From assembly GCF_041320665.1 (NCBI RefSeq), contig NZ_CP166730.1, positions 3,100,001 through 3,164,000 on the forward strand: DNA of 64,000 nt, in the 5' to 3' direction. The notes under the pieces are model-generated. The model ran no database searches. It was not told the DNA's origin and worked only from the letters and a program-made list of their open reading frames with translations. The stretch is from Comamonas sp. GB3 AK4-5. GTDB taxonomy: Bacteria; Pseudomonadota; Gammaproteobacteria; Burkholderiales; Burkholderiaceae_C. Of the stretch, positions 8,502-17,974 are shown in pieces. The first letter of the stretch is position 1, and every line of letters starts with the position of its first letter. The position numbers and the translations under genes were made by a program.

Positions 8502-9479
8502 TTACTGCTCCTGCATCTTGGCGGCCTTGACGATTTCGCCCAGGCGCTGGCGCTCGGCGTCGGTGAACTTGATGAAGTCGGCGCGCGTGCCACCCACGGG
8601 CTCGATGCCCAGGGCCTTGAGCTTTTCAACGGTGGCAGGCTCACGCATGGCCTTGTCCACGGCAGCGGCCAGCTTGTCCATGGTGGCGTGCGCCGTGCCC
8701 TTGGGCGCATGCAGTCCGGCCCAGTGCGCGATCTGCAAATCCGGGAAGCCCTGCTCCACGGCGGTGGACAGCTGGGGATAGGCCGAGATGCGCTGGGTCC
8801 AGGTCGTGGCCAGGGGCTTGAACTTGCCGTCCTTCAGGATGTGCGGCAAGGCGATGATGCTGGCCTCGGACGTGCCTTCCACCTGCCCGCCCAGCACGGC
8901 GGTGGTGCTTTCCGAACCGCTCTTGTAGGGCACGGGCTGCAGCTTGGCGCCGTATTTCACATTCAGCATCTCGGCCACGAAATGCGGCGTGCTGCCGGTG
9001 CCGGCCGTGGCGAAGTTGAAACCCTCGCCCTGCTTGGAGGCCTCGATGAACTCGCGCAGATTCTGGTAGGGCGCGCTCTTGGGCACCACAATCACCGAGG
9101 GTGCCAGGCCAATCATCACCACGGGCAGCAGGTCATCGTCCTTGAAGGGCATGCGCTTCTTGATCTGGCTGTTGGAGATCACGCCGGCGGCGCTGATCAG
9201 CCAGGTGTAGCCATCGGGCTGGGACTTGGCCACCAGATCGGCGCCCACGGTGCCGCCGCCACCGGGACGGTTTTCCACCACGATGGGCTGGCCCAGCACG
9301 CGGGATGCGCCTTCGGCCGCCGAGCGTGCCAGCAAATCATTGGCCCCACCGGCCGAGAACGGCACGATGAAGCGGATGGGACGGCTGGGCCAGTTGTCTG
9401 CGGCCTGGGCGCTGCCGATGGCGGTCAGGACGGCCAGCAGCGCGGTGGCTTGCATCACGGAACGACGGGAAATAGACAT
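8502..9479 (-). CDS. Bug/TctC family tripartite tricarboxylate receptor
   Basis: A 325-residue periplasmic receptor with a signal peptide (residues 1-27, cleavage near SAQA/AD). The mature start is WPSRPIRFIVPFSAGGANDLLAR, and conserved FATAGTGSTPHFVAEM and PVPYKSGSESTTAVL follow. AGGAGAA eight bases before the ATG fixes the start. It is cotranscribed with the lyase-like gene downstream and preceded by a sigma-54-type promoter. The divergent PrpR-like activator suggests the ligand is a short-chain di- or tricarboxylate of propionate metabolism. That is inference from context. Confidence 0.9.
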   Translation of the reverse strand: MSISRRSVMQATALLAVLTAIGSAQAADNWPSRPIRFIVPFSAGGANDLLARSAAEGASRVLGQPIVVENRPGGGGTVGADLVAKSQPDGYTWLISAAGVISNSQIKKRMPFKDDDLLPVVMIGLAPSVIVVPKSAPYQNLREFIEASKQGEGFNFATAGTGSTPHFVAEMLNVKYGAKLQPVPYKSGSESTTAVLGGQVEGTSEASIIALPHILKDGKFKPLATTWTQRISAYPQLSTAVEQGFPDLQIAHWAGLHAPKGTAHATMDKLAAAVDKAMREPATVEKLKALGIEPVGGTRADFIKFTDAERQRLGEIVKAAKMQEQ

Positions 9480-9549
9480 GGACTGGTTCTCCTATTTGCG
9501 ATGTCTCTGGTGTAGAGGCCGGCAGTACCGCCGGTACGCCCTCCACAGC

Positions 9550-9564
9550 GCAATCCCTGTGCCA
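9550..9564 (-). promoter_or_regulatory. Sigma-54 (-24/-12) promoter for the TctC receptor and lyase genes
   Basis: Read on the minus strand the sequence is TGGCACAGGGATTGC, which fits the consensus TGGCAC-N5-TTGC exactly. It lies about 70 bases upstream of the receptor start codon at 9479. A sigma-54-dependent activator gene is divergent from it. Confidence 0.85.
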
Positions 9565-9694
9565 CCGTCTTTCAGTGAAAACCCTAGGCGCCTTAAACCC
9601 TTGATTCCATTGCAAATTCCTCCCTGGCGATGCACCACGCCATGGATGAGGGTGCAGCAGCCGGGGCCGATTGCTTCAGCGATGAAATAATCGA

Positions 9695-9708
9695 TTGCAT
9701 GCATGCAA
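9695..9708. promoter_or_regulatory. Perfect 14-bp dyad, candidate activator binding site
   Basis: TTGCATGCATGCAA is a perfect palindrome about 140 bases upstream of the sigma-54 promoter, a usual distance for an enhancer-type site. It overlaps the preferred start codon of the activator gene at 9699. It would be coding sequence if translation starts at 9630. Function is inferred from position only. Confidence 0.35.
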
Positions 9709-11663
9709 CCACCCACACCACAGCGTCCGCCCTGCCCCATATCGTCACCGTGGGCCGCCACCGTGTCGGCCGGGTCATGCAAGGCCTGGCCGGCCCCTGG
9801 GCAAGCCAGGTGAGGCTGAGCCATATCGGCGCTGCCTTCGATGAAGCCGTGCAGGCCGTGAGCGCCCTGCACGCACGCCAGCCCATCGATGCCCTGGTGG
9901 CGGCCGGGGCCAGCGGTGCCTGGCTGCGTGAGCGCGTGGACATGCCGGTGGCCATCGTCGAGGTGCGGGGGCTGGACCTGTTGCAGGCATTGCGCCAGGC
10001 GCGTGAACGCACCAGCGGCCAGGCCGGCCGCGTGGGCCTGGTGTCTTTCGGCCCACCCTCGGCCGAGGTGGCGCAGTTCGACGCCCTGTTCGGCCTGGGT
10101 CTGGCTCAATTCGCCTACCGCGGCCCGGAAGATGCGCCAGCCTGCGTGCAGCAGTTGCTGGCGGCCGGTGTGGAGGCCGTGGTGGCCCCCGGCCTGGTGG
10201 CCGATCTGGCCGAGCAGGCCGGCATGGCCAGCGTGCTGCTGTATTCGGACGCTGCCGTGCGCCAGGCGCTGCAGGATGCGCTGCTGCTGGCACGCCAACG
10301 CCGTGCCGAACGTGACCGCCAGCAGCGATTGGAAAGCGTGCTGGCCCAGTTGCAGGACGGCGTGGCAGCCGTCGATGCCCAGGGCCGCATCCGCGCCATC
10401 AACGCGCATATGGCGGCGCTGCTGGGCAGCCCGGCAGCGGCCTTGCACGGTCAGCAGCTGGCCCAGTTGGCGCCGGCGCTGGACATGCGCGCAGCCCTGA
10501 CTGGTGAGGAAGGCAACGAGGATGTGGTCCAGCTGGCCGCGCGCACCCTGGTGGTACGCCGCGCCCCCATGCGCGAGGGCGGGCAGATCACCGGCGCCCT
10601 GGTCGTCTGCCGCGACCCTGCCGTGATCCAGCGCGCCGACCGCAGCCTGCGTGCCAGCCAGCGCCAGCGCAGCGTGGGCGCACGCTGGCAGCTGCAAGAC
10701 TATGTGGGCAGCAGCCCCGCCGTGGAACGCCTGCGCGCACTGGCCCACACTTTTGCCGCCAGTGATGCCACGGTGCTGATCCAGGGAGACAGCGGCACCG
10801 GCAAGGAGTTGCTGGCCCAGGGTATGCACCGCGCCAGCGCGCGCGCCAGCCAACCCTTTCTGGCCGTGAACTGCGCCGCGCTGAGCGAGAGCCTGCTGGA
10901 AAGCGAGCTGTTCGGCCACGAGGAAGGCGCTTTCACCGGGGCCCGCCGTGGTGGCAAAACCGGCCTGATCGAGGCCGCCCACACCGGCACGCTGTTTCTG
11001 GACGAGATCGGCGACATGCCGCTGGCACTGCAGTCCCGCCTGCTGCGTGTGCTGCAGGAGCGCGAGGTGCTGCGCGTGGGCGCAACGGTGCCGGTGCCCA
11101 TCGATGTGCGCGTCATGGCCGCCACCCATGCCGATCTGGCGGCGCAGGTGGAGCGCGGCCAGTTCCGCCGCGACCTGTTCTACCGCCTGGCCGTGCTGCG
11201 GCTGCAGGCACCAACGCTTTGGGCTCGCGGCAGTGCGGACGTGAGCATGCTGGCCCGCAGCCTGCTGGCCCGCCGCCTGGGCCTGGCCGGCCCCGAGGCC
11301 TTGCACAGCGGCAACGCGGCCGTGATGACCCAACTGCTCGATGCCGTGCTGGCGCATGCCACCCACCACCGCTGGCCCGGCAATGTGCGCGAGCTGGACA
11401 ACTGGGTGGAGCGCCTGCTGGCTGCGCACAGCCATCTGCGAGATGCGCAAGGACAGGTGGACACACAGCGGCTGCTGGAGCTGTTTCCCGAATGTGCAAC
11501 GCCCCCTCCTGCAGCCGATAGCGGCCGACTGCAACAGGCCGGGCGCCAGGCCGAGCAGGCCCATCTGCGCGAGGTGCTGGAATCGGTCCAGGGCGACCAG
11601 CGCCGCGCCTGCGAAATCCTGGGCATCAGCCGCGCAACCTTGTGGCGACGCATGAAAAAGTGA
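9699..11663 (+). CDS. prpR: PrpR-like sigma-54-dependent transcriptional activator
   Basis: About 654 residues in the order of propionate-catabolism regulators. An N-terminal PrpR_N sensor domain (about residues 12-200) begins [14 protein letters not shown], followed by a PAS-like segment (about 215-320). The AAA+ domain has Walker A GDSGTGKE (363-370), the sigma-54 contact loop GAFTGAR (from residue 410) and Walker [13 protein letters not shown]-type helix-turn-helix ends the protein ([18 protein letters not shown]). PrpR_N domains typically sense 2-methylcitrate or related acids. The start could also be 9630 (677 residues); neither has a ribosome binding site, and 9699 fits family length better. 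The sigma-54 promoter in the divergent intergenic region is its obvious target. Confidence 0.9.
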   Translation: MHATTHTTASALPHIVTVGRHRVGRVMQGLAGPWASQVRLSHIGAAFDEAVQAVSALHARQPIDALVAAGASGAWLRERVDMPVAIVEVRGLDLLQALRQARERTSGQAGRVGLVSFGPPSAEVAQFDALFGLGLAQFAYRGPEDAPACVQQLLAAGVEAVVAPGLVADLAEQAGMASVLLYSDAAVRQALQDALLLARQRRAERDRQQRLESVLAQLQDGVAAVDAQGRIRAINAHMAALLGSPAAALHGQQLAQLAPALDMRAALTGEEGNEDVVQLAARTLVVRRAPMREGGQITGALVVCRDPAVIQRADRSLRASQRQRSVGARWQLQDYVGSSPAVERLRALAHTFAASDATVLIQGDSGTGKELLAQGMHRASARASQPFLAVNCAALSESLLESELFGHEEGAFTGARRGGKTGLIEAAHTGTLFLDEIGDMPLALQSRLLRVLQEREVLRVGATVPVPIDVRVMAATHADLAAQVERGQFRRDLFYRLAVLRLQAPTLWARGSADVSMLARSLLARRLGLAGPEALHSGNAAVMTQLLDAVLAHATHHRWPGNVRELDNWVERLLAAHSHLRDAQGQVDTQRLLELFPECATPPPAADSGRLQQAGRQAEQAHLREVLESVQGDQRRACEILGISRATLWRRMKK

Positions 11664-11668
11664 ACTGG

Positions 11669-11782
11669 CTCCCCCTGAGCCGCTGCGCGCCCTCCCCCTC
11701 TTTATCGCTAGGCGATGGAGGGAGACGGCACCAGCGCGACGGGGCGGCGCGGCCGGCGTAGGCCCTTGCGCGGCGCCCTGGC
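11669..11782 (+). repeat. Post-stop GC-rich intergenic repeat, copy A
   Basis: The copy starts 6 bases after the prpR stop codon with CTCCCCCTGAGCCGCTGCG. It contains GGAGGG, ACGGCACC and ends CCCTTGCGCGGCGCCCTGGC. Copies C (38734-38840) and B (21640-21712, shorter) share the same blocks in the same order and the same position just after a stop codon. Confidence 0.8.
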
Positions 11783-11852
11783 ATGGGAGCACACCACTGT
11801 TTCGCATAAAGCCATGGCGTATTCCGCCTTTGCCGATGTGCACCGCTGCCCT

Positions 11853-12272
11853 TCAAGCTACACGGGAGCGCTGTGCCGGCCAGCCTGCGGCAGCCCCGGG
11901 CACATGGCCCAAGCACACACGCTGCTCCGCCATGCGCAGCATGGCATACGCCAAGCTGTTGTCGGGCAGGCCGCTACCCTGCTCGCGCACAAAGCGGCCC
12001 AGCCACTGCTGCAGCGCCAGCGCCTCGCGCAACTGCGCGGCATTGGGCACGGCCACCGTCATGCCATGGTGTGGATGGGCTTGCAGCAGCCCGTCATGGC
12101 ACAGCAGCTTGAGTGCCTCGCGCACTGACGCGCGGTTGACGCCGTAGCCGTGGGCGATGTCGGCATCGTTGAGCGATGCACCTGGTGCCCACTCATGCGC
12201 CAGGATGCGTTGGCGCAGCCTGTCGGCAATGGCCATGCTCAGCGAGCGCGGCTGCAGCAGAGAATCGCTCAT
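11853..12272 (-). CDS. Short GntR family transcriptional regulator
   Basis: A 139-residue protein. Residues 8-75 form a GntR winged helix-turn-helix (SMAIADRLRQRILAHEWAPG, then VNRASVREALKLLCHDGLL). The rest is a short helical tail instead of the about 150-residue FCD domain. GAAAGGAG precedes the ATG at 12272 at good spacing, so the start is secure. The tail ends close to the repeat at 11669-11782. It may be a natural compact regulator or a truncated one, and I lean towards compact because the frame is clean. It lies 206 bases downstream of prpC on the same strand and may regulate the prp genes. The dyad AGACATACTGTCT at 12355-12367 upstream is a possible operator. Confidence 0.75.
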   Translation of the reverse strand: MSDSLLQPRSLSMAIADRLRQRILAHEWAPGASLNDADIAHGYGVNRASVREALKLLCHDGLLQAHPHHGMTVAVPNAAQLREALALQQWLGRFVREQGSGLPDNSLAYAMLRMAEQRVCLGHVPGAAAGWPAQRSRVA

Positions 12273-12354
12273 GCATCTCCTTTCAATGGGCTGTTTGCTT
12301 CGTGTGGAGGCGGCCATACAGCGCTTGATGCTTTGTTGCGCGCCCTTGCCGTAT

Positions 12355-12367
12355 AGACATACTGTCT
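12355..12367. promoter_or_regulatory. Dyad upstream of the short GntR gene
   Basis: AGACA-TAC-TGTCT lies 83 bases upstream of the GntR start codon. It is short and could be an autoregulatory operator; there is no further support. Confidence 0.3.
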
Positions 12368-12418
12368 GCGGGCACGCGCCGCGCCTGAAGCGTTGTCTGG
12401 CCGTTCGGGTTGTGCTTT

Positions 12419-12446
12419 GCGGGCCCGCTGTGCTGTGTGGGCCCGC
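12419..12446 (-). terminator. Hairpin after prpC, possible terminator without U-run
   Basis: The eight-base arms GCGGGCCC and GGGCCCGC enclose a 12-base loop, about 33 bases beyond the prpC stop codon. No U-run follows on the minus strand, so it may stabilise the 3' end rather than terminate. Confidence 0.45.
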
Positions 12447-12478
12447 TCCGGCATCCCCAAAACCTTCCAAGCCCCGGA

Positions 12479-13654
12479 TCAGCTGCGCTGTTCGATGGGC
12501 ACAAAGGCCAGATCGTCCGGGCCGGTGTAGTTGGCGCTGGGGCGGATGATCTTGTTGTCCTGGCGCTGCTCGATGATGTGGGCCGCCCAGCCGCTGGTGC
12601 GGGCAATCACAAACAGCGGTGTGAACATGGCGGTGGGCACGCCCATCATGTGGTAGCTGACGGCGCTGAACCAGTCCAGGTTGGGGAACATTTTTTTCAC
12701 TTCCCACATCACCGATTCCAGGCGCTCGGCAATGTCGTACATGCGGGTGGAGCCAGCCTCATCAGAGAGCTTTTTGGCCACACCCTTGATGACCACATTG
12801 CGCGGGTCGCTGATGGTGTAGACCGGGTGGCCAAAGCCGATCACCACTTCCTTGTTCTCCACGCGCTGGCGGATGTCGGCCTCGGCTTCGGCCGGGTTGT
12901 CGTAGCGCTTCTGGATCTCGAAGGCCACCTCGTTGGCCCCCCCATGCTTGGGGCCGCGCAGCGCACCGATGGCGCCGGTGATGGCCGAGTACATATCGCT
13001 GCCCGTGCCGGCCACCACGCGGGCGGTGAAGGTGGAAGCATTGAACTCATGCTCGGCGTACAGATTCAGCGAGGTGTGCATGGCGCGCACCCAGCTGTCC
13101 GCAGGCTTTTCGCCATGCAGCAGGTGCAGGAAATGGCCGCCGATGGAGTCGTCCTCGGTCTCCACCTCGATGCGGCGGCCCGAGTTGCTGAAGTGGTACC
13201 AGTACAGCAGCATGGAGCCCAGGCTGGCCATCAGGCGGTCGGCAATATCACGCGCGCCGGGCAGGTTGTGGTCGTCTTTTTCCGGCAGGGCGCAGCCCAG
13301 GGCCGACACGCCGGTGCGCATCACATCCATGGGGTGGCTGGCGGCGGGCAGCTGCTCCAGCGCCACCTTCACACTGGCGGGCAGGCCGCGCAAGGCCTTG
13401 AGCTTGGCCTTGTAGGCCTTCAGTTCAGCGTTGGTAGGCAGCTTGCCATGCACCAGCAGGTGGGCGATTTCCTCGAACTCGCAGACCTCGGCAATGTCCA
13501 GAATGTCGTAGCCGCGGTAGTGCAGATCGTTGCCGGTTTTGCCTACGGTGCACAGGGCGGTGTTGCCAGCCGTCACGCCCGACAGGGCCACGGATTTCTT
13601 GGGTTTGAAAGCGGGTGCGGGTGCAGTTGCGGCGCTCGTGGTTGCAGTGGTCAT
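12479..13654 (-). CDS. prpC: 2-methylcitrate synthase
   Basis: A 391-residue citrate synthase family enzyme condensing propionyl-CoA with oxaloacetate to 2-methylcitrate, the first step of the methylcitrate cycle. Active-site histidines are visible in GPKHGGANE and [14 protein letters not shown]. The segments [14 protein letters not shown] and [17 protein letters not shown] are typical of PrpC rather than GltA. AGGAGA eight bases before the ATG at 13654 fixes the start. It lies downstream of acnD and prpF on the same strand, but a terminator-like hairpin separates them. The gap carries three CCATTTTT motifs (minus strand), so it may have its own promoter. Confidence 0.92.
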   Translation of the reverse strand: MTTATTSAATAPAPAFKPKKSVALSGVTAGNTALCTVGKTGNDLHYRGYDILDIAEVCEFEEIAHLLVHGKLPTNAELKAYKAKLKALRGLPASVKVALEQLPAASHPMDVMRTGVSALGCALPEKDDHNLPGARDIADRLMASLGSMLLYWYHFSNSGRRIEVETEDDSIGGHFLHLLHGEKPADSWVRAMHTSLNLYAEHEFNASTFTARVVAGTGSDMYSAITGAIGALRGPKHGGANEVAFEIQKRYDNPAEAEADIRQRVENKEVVIGFGHPVYTISDPRNVVIKGVAKKLSDEAGSTRMYDIAERLESVMWEVKKMFPNLDWFSAVSYHMMGVPTAMFTPLFVIARTSGWAAHIIEQRQDNKIIRPSANYTGPDDLAFVPIEQRS

Positions 13655-13737
13655 GACAGGTCTCCTGGTTGTTGAAAAATGGGCAAAGCAGCGGCCCAAC
13701 CCATGAAAAATGGGGCAAAAAATGGGTTCAGAAATTC

Positions 13738-13782
13738 AAAAAAGGCCTGGCTGCAAGGGACTGAAAGGGTGAGCAGCAGGCC
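13738..13782 (-). terminator. Likely terminator after prpF
   Basis: On the minus strand GGCCTG and CAGGCC form a stem with an inner GC/GC pair over a long loop. It is followed by six U at 13743-13738. It begins ten bases past the prpF stop codon and separates acnD-prpF from prpC. Confidence 0.55.
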
Positions 13783-13791
13783 CTGGCAGCA

Positions 13792-15021
13792 TCAGCTGGG
13801 GTGGTGCGGAGCCGGCTCCACGTTCAGACAATCGCCGGGCACGCGCACCCAGCCCTCCATCAAGATGCGGGCGCTGCGGCTCATCAAGGCCTTGGTGACT
13901 TGCCATTGGCCATCGGCGGCCTGGCGGGCCTCGGCGCCCACGCGCAGCGTGCCCGAAGGGTGGCCAAAGCGCACGGCGCTGCGCTCGCCACCACCGGCCG
14001 CCAGATTCACCAACGTGCCGGGAATGGCAGCTGCCGTGCCAATGGCCACGGCGGCCGTACCCATCATGGCGTGGTGCAGCTTGCCCATGGACAGGGCGCG
14101 CACCAGCAGGTCCACATCGGCCGCTTCCACGCGCTTGCCGCTGGAGGCCGTATAGCTTTGGGGCGGCGCCACAAAGGCCACCTTGGGCGTGTGCTGGCGC
14201 TTGGCGGCCTCGGACAGGTCTTGGATCAAACCCATCTTCAGCGCACCATGGGCGCGAATGGTTTCAAAGCGCGCCAGTGCGGCAGCGTTTTCGTTGATGT
14301 CGCCCTGCAGCTCGCAGCCGGTGTAGCCGATGTCGGCCGCATTCAAAAAGATGGTGGGAATGCCGGCATTGATCAGCGTGGCCTTGAAGCGCCCTATGCC
14401 AGGAACTTCCAATTCATCCACGACGTTTCCTGTAGGGAACATCGCGCCCCCCTCTTCGCCATCGTCGGCCGGGTCCACAAACTCCAGCGCCACTTCGGCC
14501 GCGGCAAAGGTCACGCCATCCAGCTCAAAGTCACCGGTTTCCTGCACCGATCCGTTGCTGATGGGCACATGGGCGACGATGGTCTTGGCGATGTTCGCCT
14601 GCCAGATGCGGAGGGTGGCCATGCCGTTTGCGGGAATGCGCGCGGCATCGATCAAGCCCATGTGGATGGCGGCCGGGCCCACGGCGGCCGACAGATTGCC
14701 GCAGTTGCCGCTCCAGTCCACAAAGGGCTGGTCTATGGAAACCTGACCGAACAGATAGTCCACATCGTGGCCGGGCTTGCTGCTCTTGGCCAGGATGACG
14801 GCCTTGCTGGTGCTGGACGAGGCATTGCCCAGACCATCGATTTGCTTGCCATAAGGGTCGGGGCTGCCCAGGGTGCGCAGCAAGATGGCATCGCGCACGG
14901 CGCCGGGCTGCTGGGCTGCGGCGGGCAAATCGGCCAGATTGAAGAACACGCCCTTGCTGGTGCCCCCACGCATATAGGTGGCGGCAATCTTGATTTGCGC
15001 GGCATGACGGGCTGTAGCCAT
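13792..15021 (-). CDS. prpF: 2-methylaconitate cis-trans isomerase
   Basis: A 409-residue PrpF family protein. It isomerises the product of AcnD, trans-2-methylaconitate, to the cis isomer, which lets AcnD complete dehydration and rehydration in the methylcitrate cycle. The family signature TYMRGGTSKGVFF is at residues 15-27, followed by the catalytic-cysteine region DWSGNCGNLSAAVG and GKLHHAMMGTAAVAIG. Its ATG (15021-15019) overlaps the acnD stop as TAATG, a stop-start arrangement that couples translation to AcnD. The protein has no ribosome binding site of its own that stands out. Confidence 0.94.
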   Translation of the reverse strand: MATARHAAQIKIAATYMRGGTSKGVFFNLADLPAAAQQPGAVRDAILLRTLGSPDPYGKQIDGLGNASSSTSKAVILAKSSKPGHDVDYLFGQVSIDQPFVDWSGNCGNLSAAVGPAAIHMGLIDAARIPANGMATLRIWQANIAKTIVAHVPISNGSVQETGDFELDGVTFAAAEVALEFVDPADDGEEGGAMFPTGNVVDELEVPGIGRFKATLINAGIPTIFLNAADIGYTGCELQGDINENAAALARFETIRAHGALKMGLIQDLSEAAKRQHTPKVAFVAPPQSYTASSGKRVEAADVDLLVRALSMGKLHHAMMGTAAVAIGTAAAIPGTLVNLAAGGGERSAVRFGHPSGTLRVGAEARQAADGQWQVTKALMSRSARILMEGWVRVPGDCLNVEPAPHHPS

Positions 15022-17681
15022 TACACGGACTCCATGGTGGGAATAGCTGCTTGTGCAGGTGTGGCCTGCGTTTGGGCCAGAAAATCCTGGGCAAAACGCT
15101 GCAGCACGCCACCGGCCTCGTAGATGGACACTTCTTCAGCAGTATCCAGGCGACAGGTGACAGGCACCTCCACACGCTCGCCATTTTGGCGGTGCACCAC
15201 CAGCGTCAGCTGGGCGCGGGGGTGGCGTGCACCCAGCACGTCATAGGTTTCCGTGCCGTCCAATTTCAGGGTCTTGCGGTTGGTGCCGGGCAGGAATTCC
15301 AGCGGCAGCACACCCATGCCAATCAGGTTGGTGCGGTGGATGCGCTCAAAGCCTTCGGCCGCAATGGCTTCCACGCCGGCCAGGCGCACGCCCTTGGCGG
15401 CCCAGTCGCGGCTGGAGCCCTGGCCGTAGTCGGCGCCGGCCACGATGATCAGCCGCTGCTTGCGCTCCATATAGGTCTCAATCGCTTCCCACATGCGCAT
15501 CACCTTGCCCTCGGGCTCCACGCGGGCGAGAGACCCTTTCTTCACCTGGCCGTCGACCACGGCCATTTCATTCACCAACTGGGGGTTGGCAAAGGTGGCG
15601 CGCTGGGCCGTCAGGTGGTCGCCACGGTGGGTGGCGTAGGAGTTGAAGTCCTCCTCGGGCAGGCCCATCTTGGCCAGGTATTCACCGGCCGCACTGCTAG
15701 CCAAGATGGCGTTGGAGGGCGAGAGGTGGTCGGTGGTGATGTTGTCCGGCAGCAGGGCCAGCGGGCGCATGCCCTGGAGGGTTCGCTCGCCCGCCAGCGC
15801 GCCTTCCCAGTACGGCGGGCGGCGGATGTAGGTGGACTGGGCGCGCCAGTCGTACAGCGGGCTGCTGGCCTGCTGCACCTCGCCCTGGGCGAACATGGGG
15901 ATGTAGACGCTGCGGAACTGCTCGGGCTTGACGCTGGCGGCCACGATGGCGTCCACCTCCTCGTCGCTGGGCCACAGGTCTTTGAGGGTGATGGGCTTGC
16001 CGGCCGCGTCATGGCCCAGCACATCCTGCTCGATATCGAAGCGCACCGTGCCGGCAATGGCATAGGCCACCACCAGCGGGGGCGAGGCCAGGAATGCCTG
16101 CTTGGCATAGGGGTGGATGCGGCCGTCAAAGTTGCGGTTGCCCGAGAGCACGGCCGTGGTGTAGAGGTCGCGGTCGATGATTTCTTGCTGGATCACCGGG
16201 TCCAGCGCGCCACTCATGCCGTTGCAGGTGGTGCAGGCATAGGCCACGATGCCAAAGCCCAGTTGCTCCAGCTCGGGCAACAGACCGCTTTCTTCCAAAT
16301 AGAGCTTGGCCACCTTGGAGCCCGGCGCAAACGAGGTCTTGACCCAGGGCTTGCGCAGCAGCCCCAGCGCATTGGCCTTTTTGGCCACCAGCCCCGCAGC
16401 CACCACGTTGCGCGGATTGCTGGTGTTGGTGCAGCTGGTGATGGCGGCAATGATGACGGCGCCATCGGGCATCTGGCCATGGGCCTCTTGCTGGTAGGCG
16501 GTCTGCAGCTTGGCCTCATCGGCAATGCCGCGCTCGGCCAGGGCCGAGGTGGGCAGGCGGCGGTGGGGATTGCTGGGGCCGGCCATGTTGCGCACCACGC
16601 TGCGCAGGTCAAAGGACAGCACGCGCTCGTACTCGGCCGTCTTCAGCGCATCGGCCCACAGGCCGGTGGTCTTGGCGTAATGCTCCACCAGCTTGACCTG
16701 CTCGGGCTCACGGCCGGTGAGCGTCAGATAGTCAATGGTCTGCTGGTCGATATAGAACATGGCCGCCGTGGCGCCATATTCCGGGCACATATTGGAGATG
16801 GTGGCGCGGTCGCCAATCGACAGGCTGTCGGCGCCTTCGCCAAAGAACTCCACATAGGCGCCCACCACGCGCTCCTTGCGCAAAAACTCGGTCAGCGCCA
16901 GCACGATGTCGGTGGCAGTAATACCGCTCTGGCGCTTGCCCGTCAGCTGCACGCCCACGATATCGGGCAGGCGCATCATGCTGGCGCGGCCCAGCATCAC
17001 GGTCTCGGCCTCCAGCCCACCCACGCCAATGGCAATCACGCCCAGCGCATCCACATGGGGGGTGTGGCTGTCCGTGCCCACGCAGGTGTCGGGGAAGGCG
17101 ATTTTTCCGCCCCGGCCATCGCTTTGCACCTGGATCACGGGGCTCATCTTCTCCAGATTGATCTGGTGCATGATGCCGTTGCCCGCAGGGATCACATCCA
17201 CATTGCGGAAGGCCGTCTTGCACCAGTCGATGAAGTCAAAGCGGTCGGCATTGCGACGGTCTTCCACCGCGCGGTTCTTCTCAAAGGCCTCGGGGTCAAA
17301 GCCGCCATATTCCACGGCCAGCGAATGGTCCACGATCAGCTGCGTGGGCACCACGGGGTTGACCTGGGACGGGTCACCGCCCTGATCCGCAATGGCATCG
17401 CGCAGACCGGCCAGGTCCACCAGCGCGGTCTGGCCCAGGATGTCGTGGCAGACCACACGCGCCGGGTACCAGGGAAAATCCAGATCGCGCTTGCGCTCTA
17501 TCAGCTGCTTGAGCGCATCGCTCAGCAGCGCGGGCTCGCAGCGGCGCACCAGGTTTTCGGCCAGCACGCGGCTGGTATAGGGCAGGCCGTCATAGGCGCC
17601 AGGTTGGATGGCATCCACCGCAGCGCGGGCGTCAAAGTAGCGCAAATCGGTGCCGGGCAGTTTTTTGCAGAAATCGCTCAT
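15021..17681 (-). CDS. acnD: Fe/S-dependent 2-methylisocitrate dehydratase AcnD
   Basis: An 886-residue aconitase-family enzyme, the usual AcnD length. It acts on 2-methylcitrate together with PrpF in place of PrpD. The N-terminus (MSDFCKKLPGTDLRYFDARA) and VVPTQLIVDHSLAVEYGG are typical. The three cluster-ligand cysteines lie in ITSCTNTSNP (one) and ACTTCNGMSG (two). The swivelling-domain active-site region is GADYGQGSSRDWAAKG. The start at 17681 matches the family N-terminus. The gene is the first of an acnD-prpF unit, divergent from the ScfR-type regulator, with repeated TTTGCGAA-type sites in between. Confidence 0.95.
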   Translation of the reverse strand: MSDFCKKLPGTDLRYFDARAAVDAIQPGAYDGLPYTSRVLAENLVRRCEPALLSDALKQLIERKRDLDFPWYPARVVCHDILGQTALVDLAGLRDAIADQGGDPSQVNPVVPTQLIVDHSLAVEYGGFDPEAFEKNRAVEDRRNADRFDFIDWCKTAFRNVDVIPAGNGIMHQINLEKMSPVIQVQSDGRGGKIAFPDTCVGTDSHTPHVDALGVIAIGVGGLEAETVMLGRASMMRLPDIVGVQLTGKRQSGITATDIVLALTEFLRKERVVGAYVEFFGEGADSLSIGDRATISNMCPEYGATAAMFYIDQQTIDYLTLTGREPEQVKLVEHYAKTTGLWADALKTAEYERVLSFDLRSVVRNMAGPSNPHRRLPTSALAERGIADEAKLQTAYQQEAHGQMPDGAVIIAAITSCTNTSNPRNVVAAGLVAKKANALGLLRKPWVKTSFAPGSKVAKLYLEESGLLPELEQLGFGIVAYACTTCNGMSGALDPVIQQEIIDRDLYTTAVLSGNRNFDGRIHPYAKQAFLASPPLVVAYAIAGTVRFDIEQDVLGHDAAGKPITLKDLWPSDEEVDAIVAASVKPEQFRSVYIPMFAQGEVQQASSPLYDWRAQSTYIRRPPYWEGALAGERTLQGMRPLALLPDNITTDHLSPSNAILASSAAGEYLAKMGLPEEDFNSYATHRGDHLTAQRATFANPQLVNEMAVVDGQVKKGSLARVEPEGKVMRMWEAIETYMERKQRLIIVAGADYGQGSSRDWAAKGVRLAGVEAIAAEGFERIHRTNLIGMGVLPLEFLPGTNRKTLKLDGTETYDVLGARHPRAQLTLVVHRQNGERVEVPVTCRLDTAEEVSIYEAGGVLQRFAQDFLAQTQATPAQAAIPTMESV

Positions 17682-17974
17682 GGGGTCGCTTGTCTCGTTG
17701 CTAGGCTCTTGGTAGATTCGCAATTTACGCAAACCAAGCCTTTTACAGAAGGGCTGAATGTGCGAAACATAGTGAATCGCAAAACTTGTTTTTGCGAATT
17801 TTGCGAATTTCGCCATACCAATACACCACACCATGGTTTCACTCGGAATAAGGGCGCAGGGCCCAAAGCTTGCATTGCCAGCCGGAGCGGGCCTCAGACG
17901 CTCCACTGCAGATGGAGTTCCCCACCACAAAACAGGGTTCCTACCCCGCAGTAACTCCGTGAAGAACTAAAAAA
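17682..17974. promoter_or_regulatory. acnD/scfR divergent promoter with repeated TTTGCGAA-type operators
   Basis: The 293-base gap has several copies of one motif in both orientations. They are TTCGCAATTTACGCAAA (17717-17733), TGCGAAAC (17761-17768), and the dyad TCGCAAAA...TTTTTGCGA (17777-17797) followed directly by ATTTTGCGAATTT. RamB/PrpR-type regulators in Actinobacteria bind related TTTGCAAA-type sites. The divergent regulator gene makes these its likely operators. Confidence 0.65.

Noticed and set aside
9492..11843. Very long minus-strand open frame opposite the PrpR-like gene
   Set aside because: It is the antisense of a gene with clear domains; its translation is repetitive in Gln, His, Ala and Gly, typical of antisense frames in high-GC DNA.
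11853..12272. Short GntR gene as a pseudogene
   Set aside because: The frame is clean, with a good ribosome binding site and a complete DNA-binding domain; compact relatives exist, so truncation is not proven.
15051..17954. A 967-codon plus-strand open frame opposite acnD
   Set aside because: acnD has the cluster cysteines and full family length; the opposite frame has no motif and arises from codon bias.
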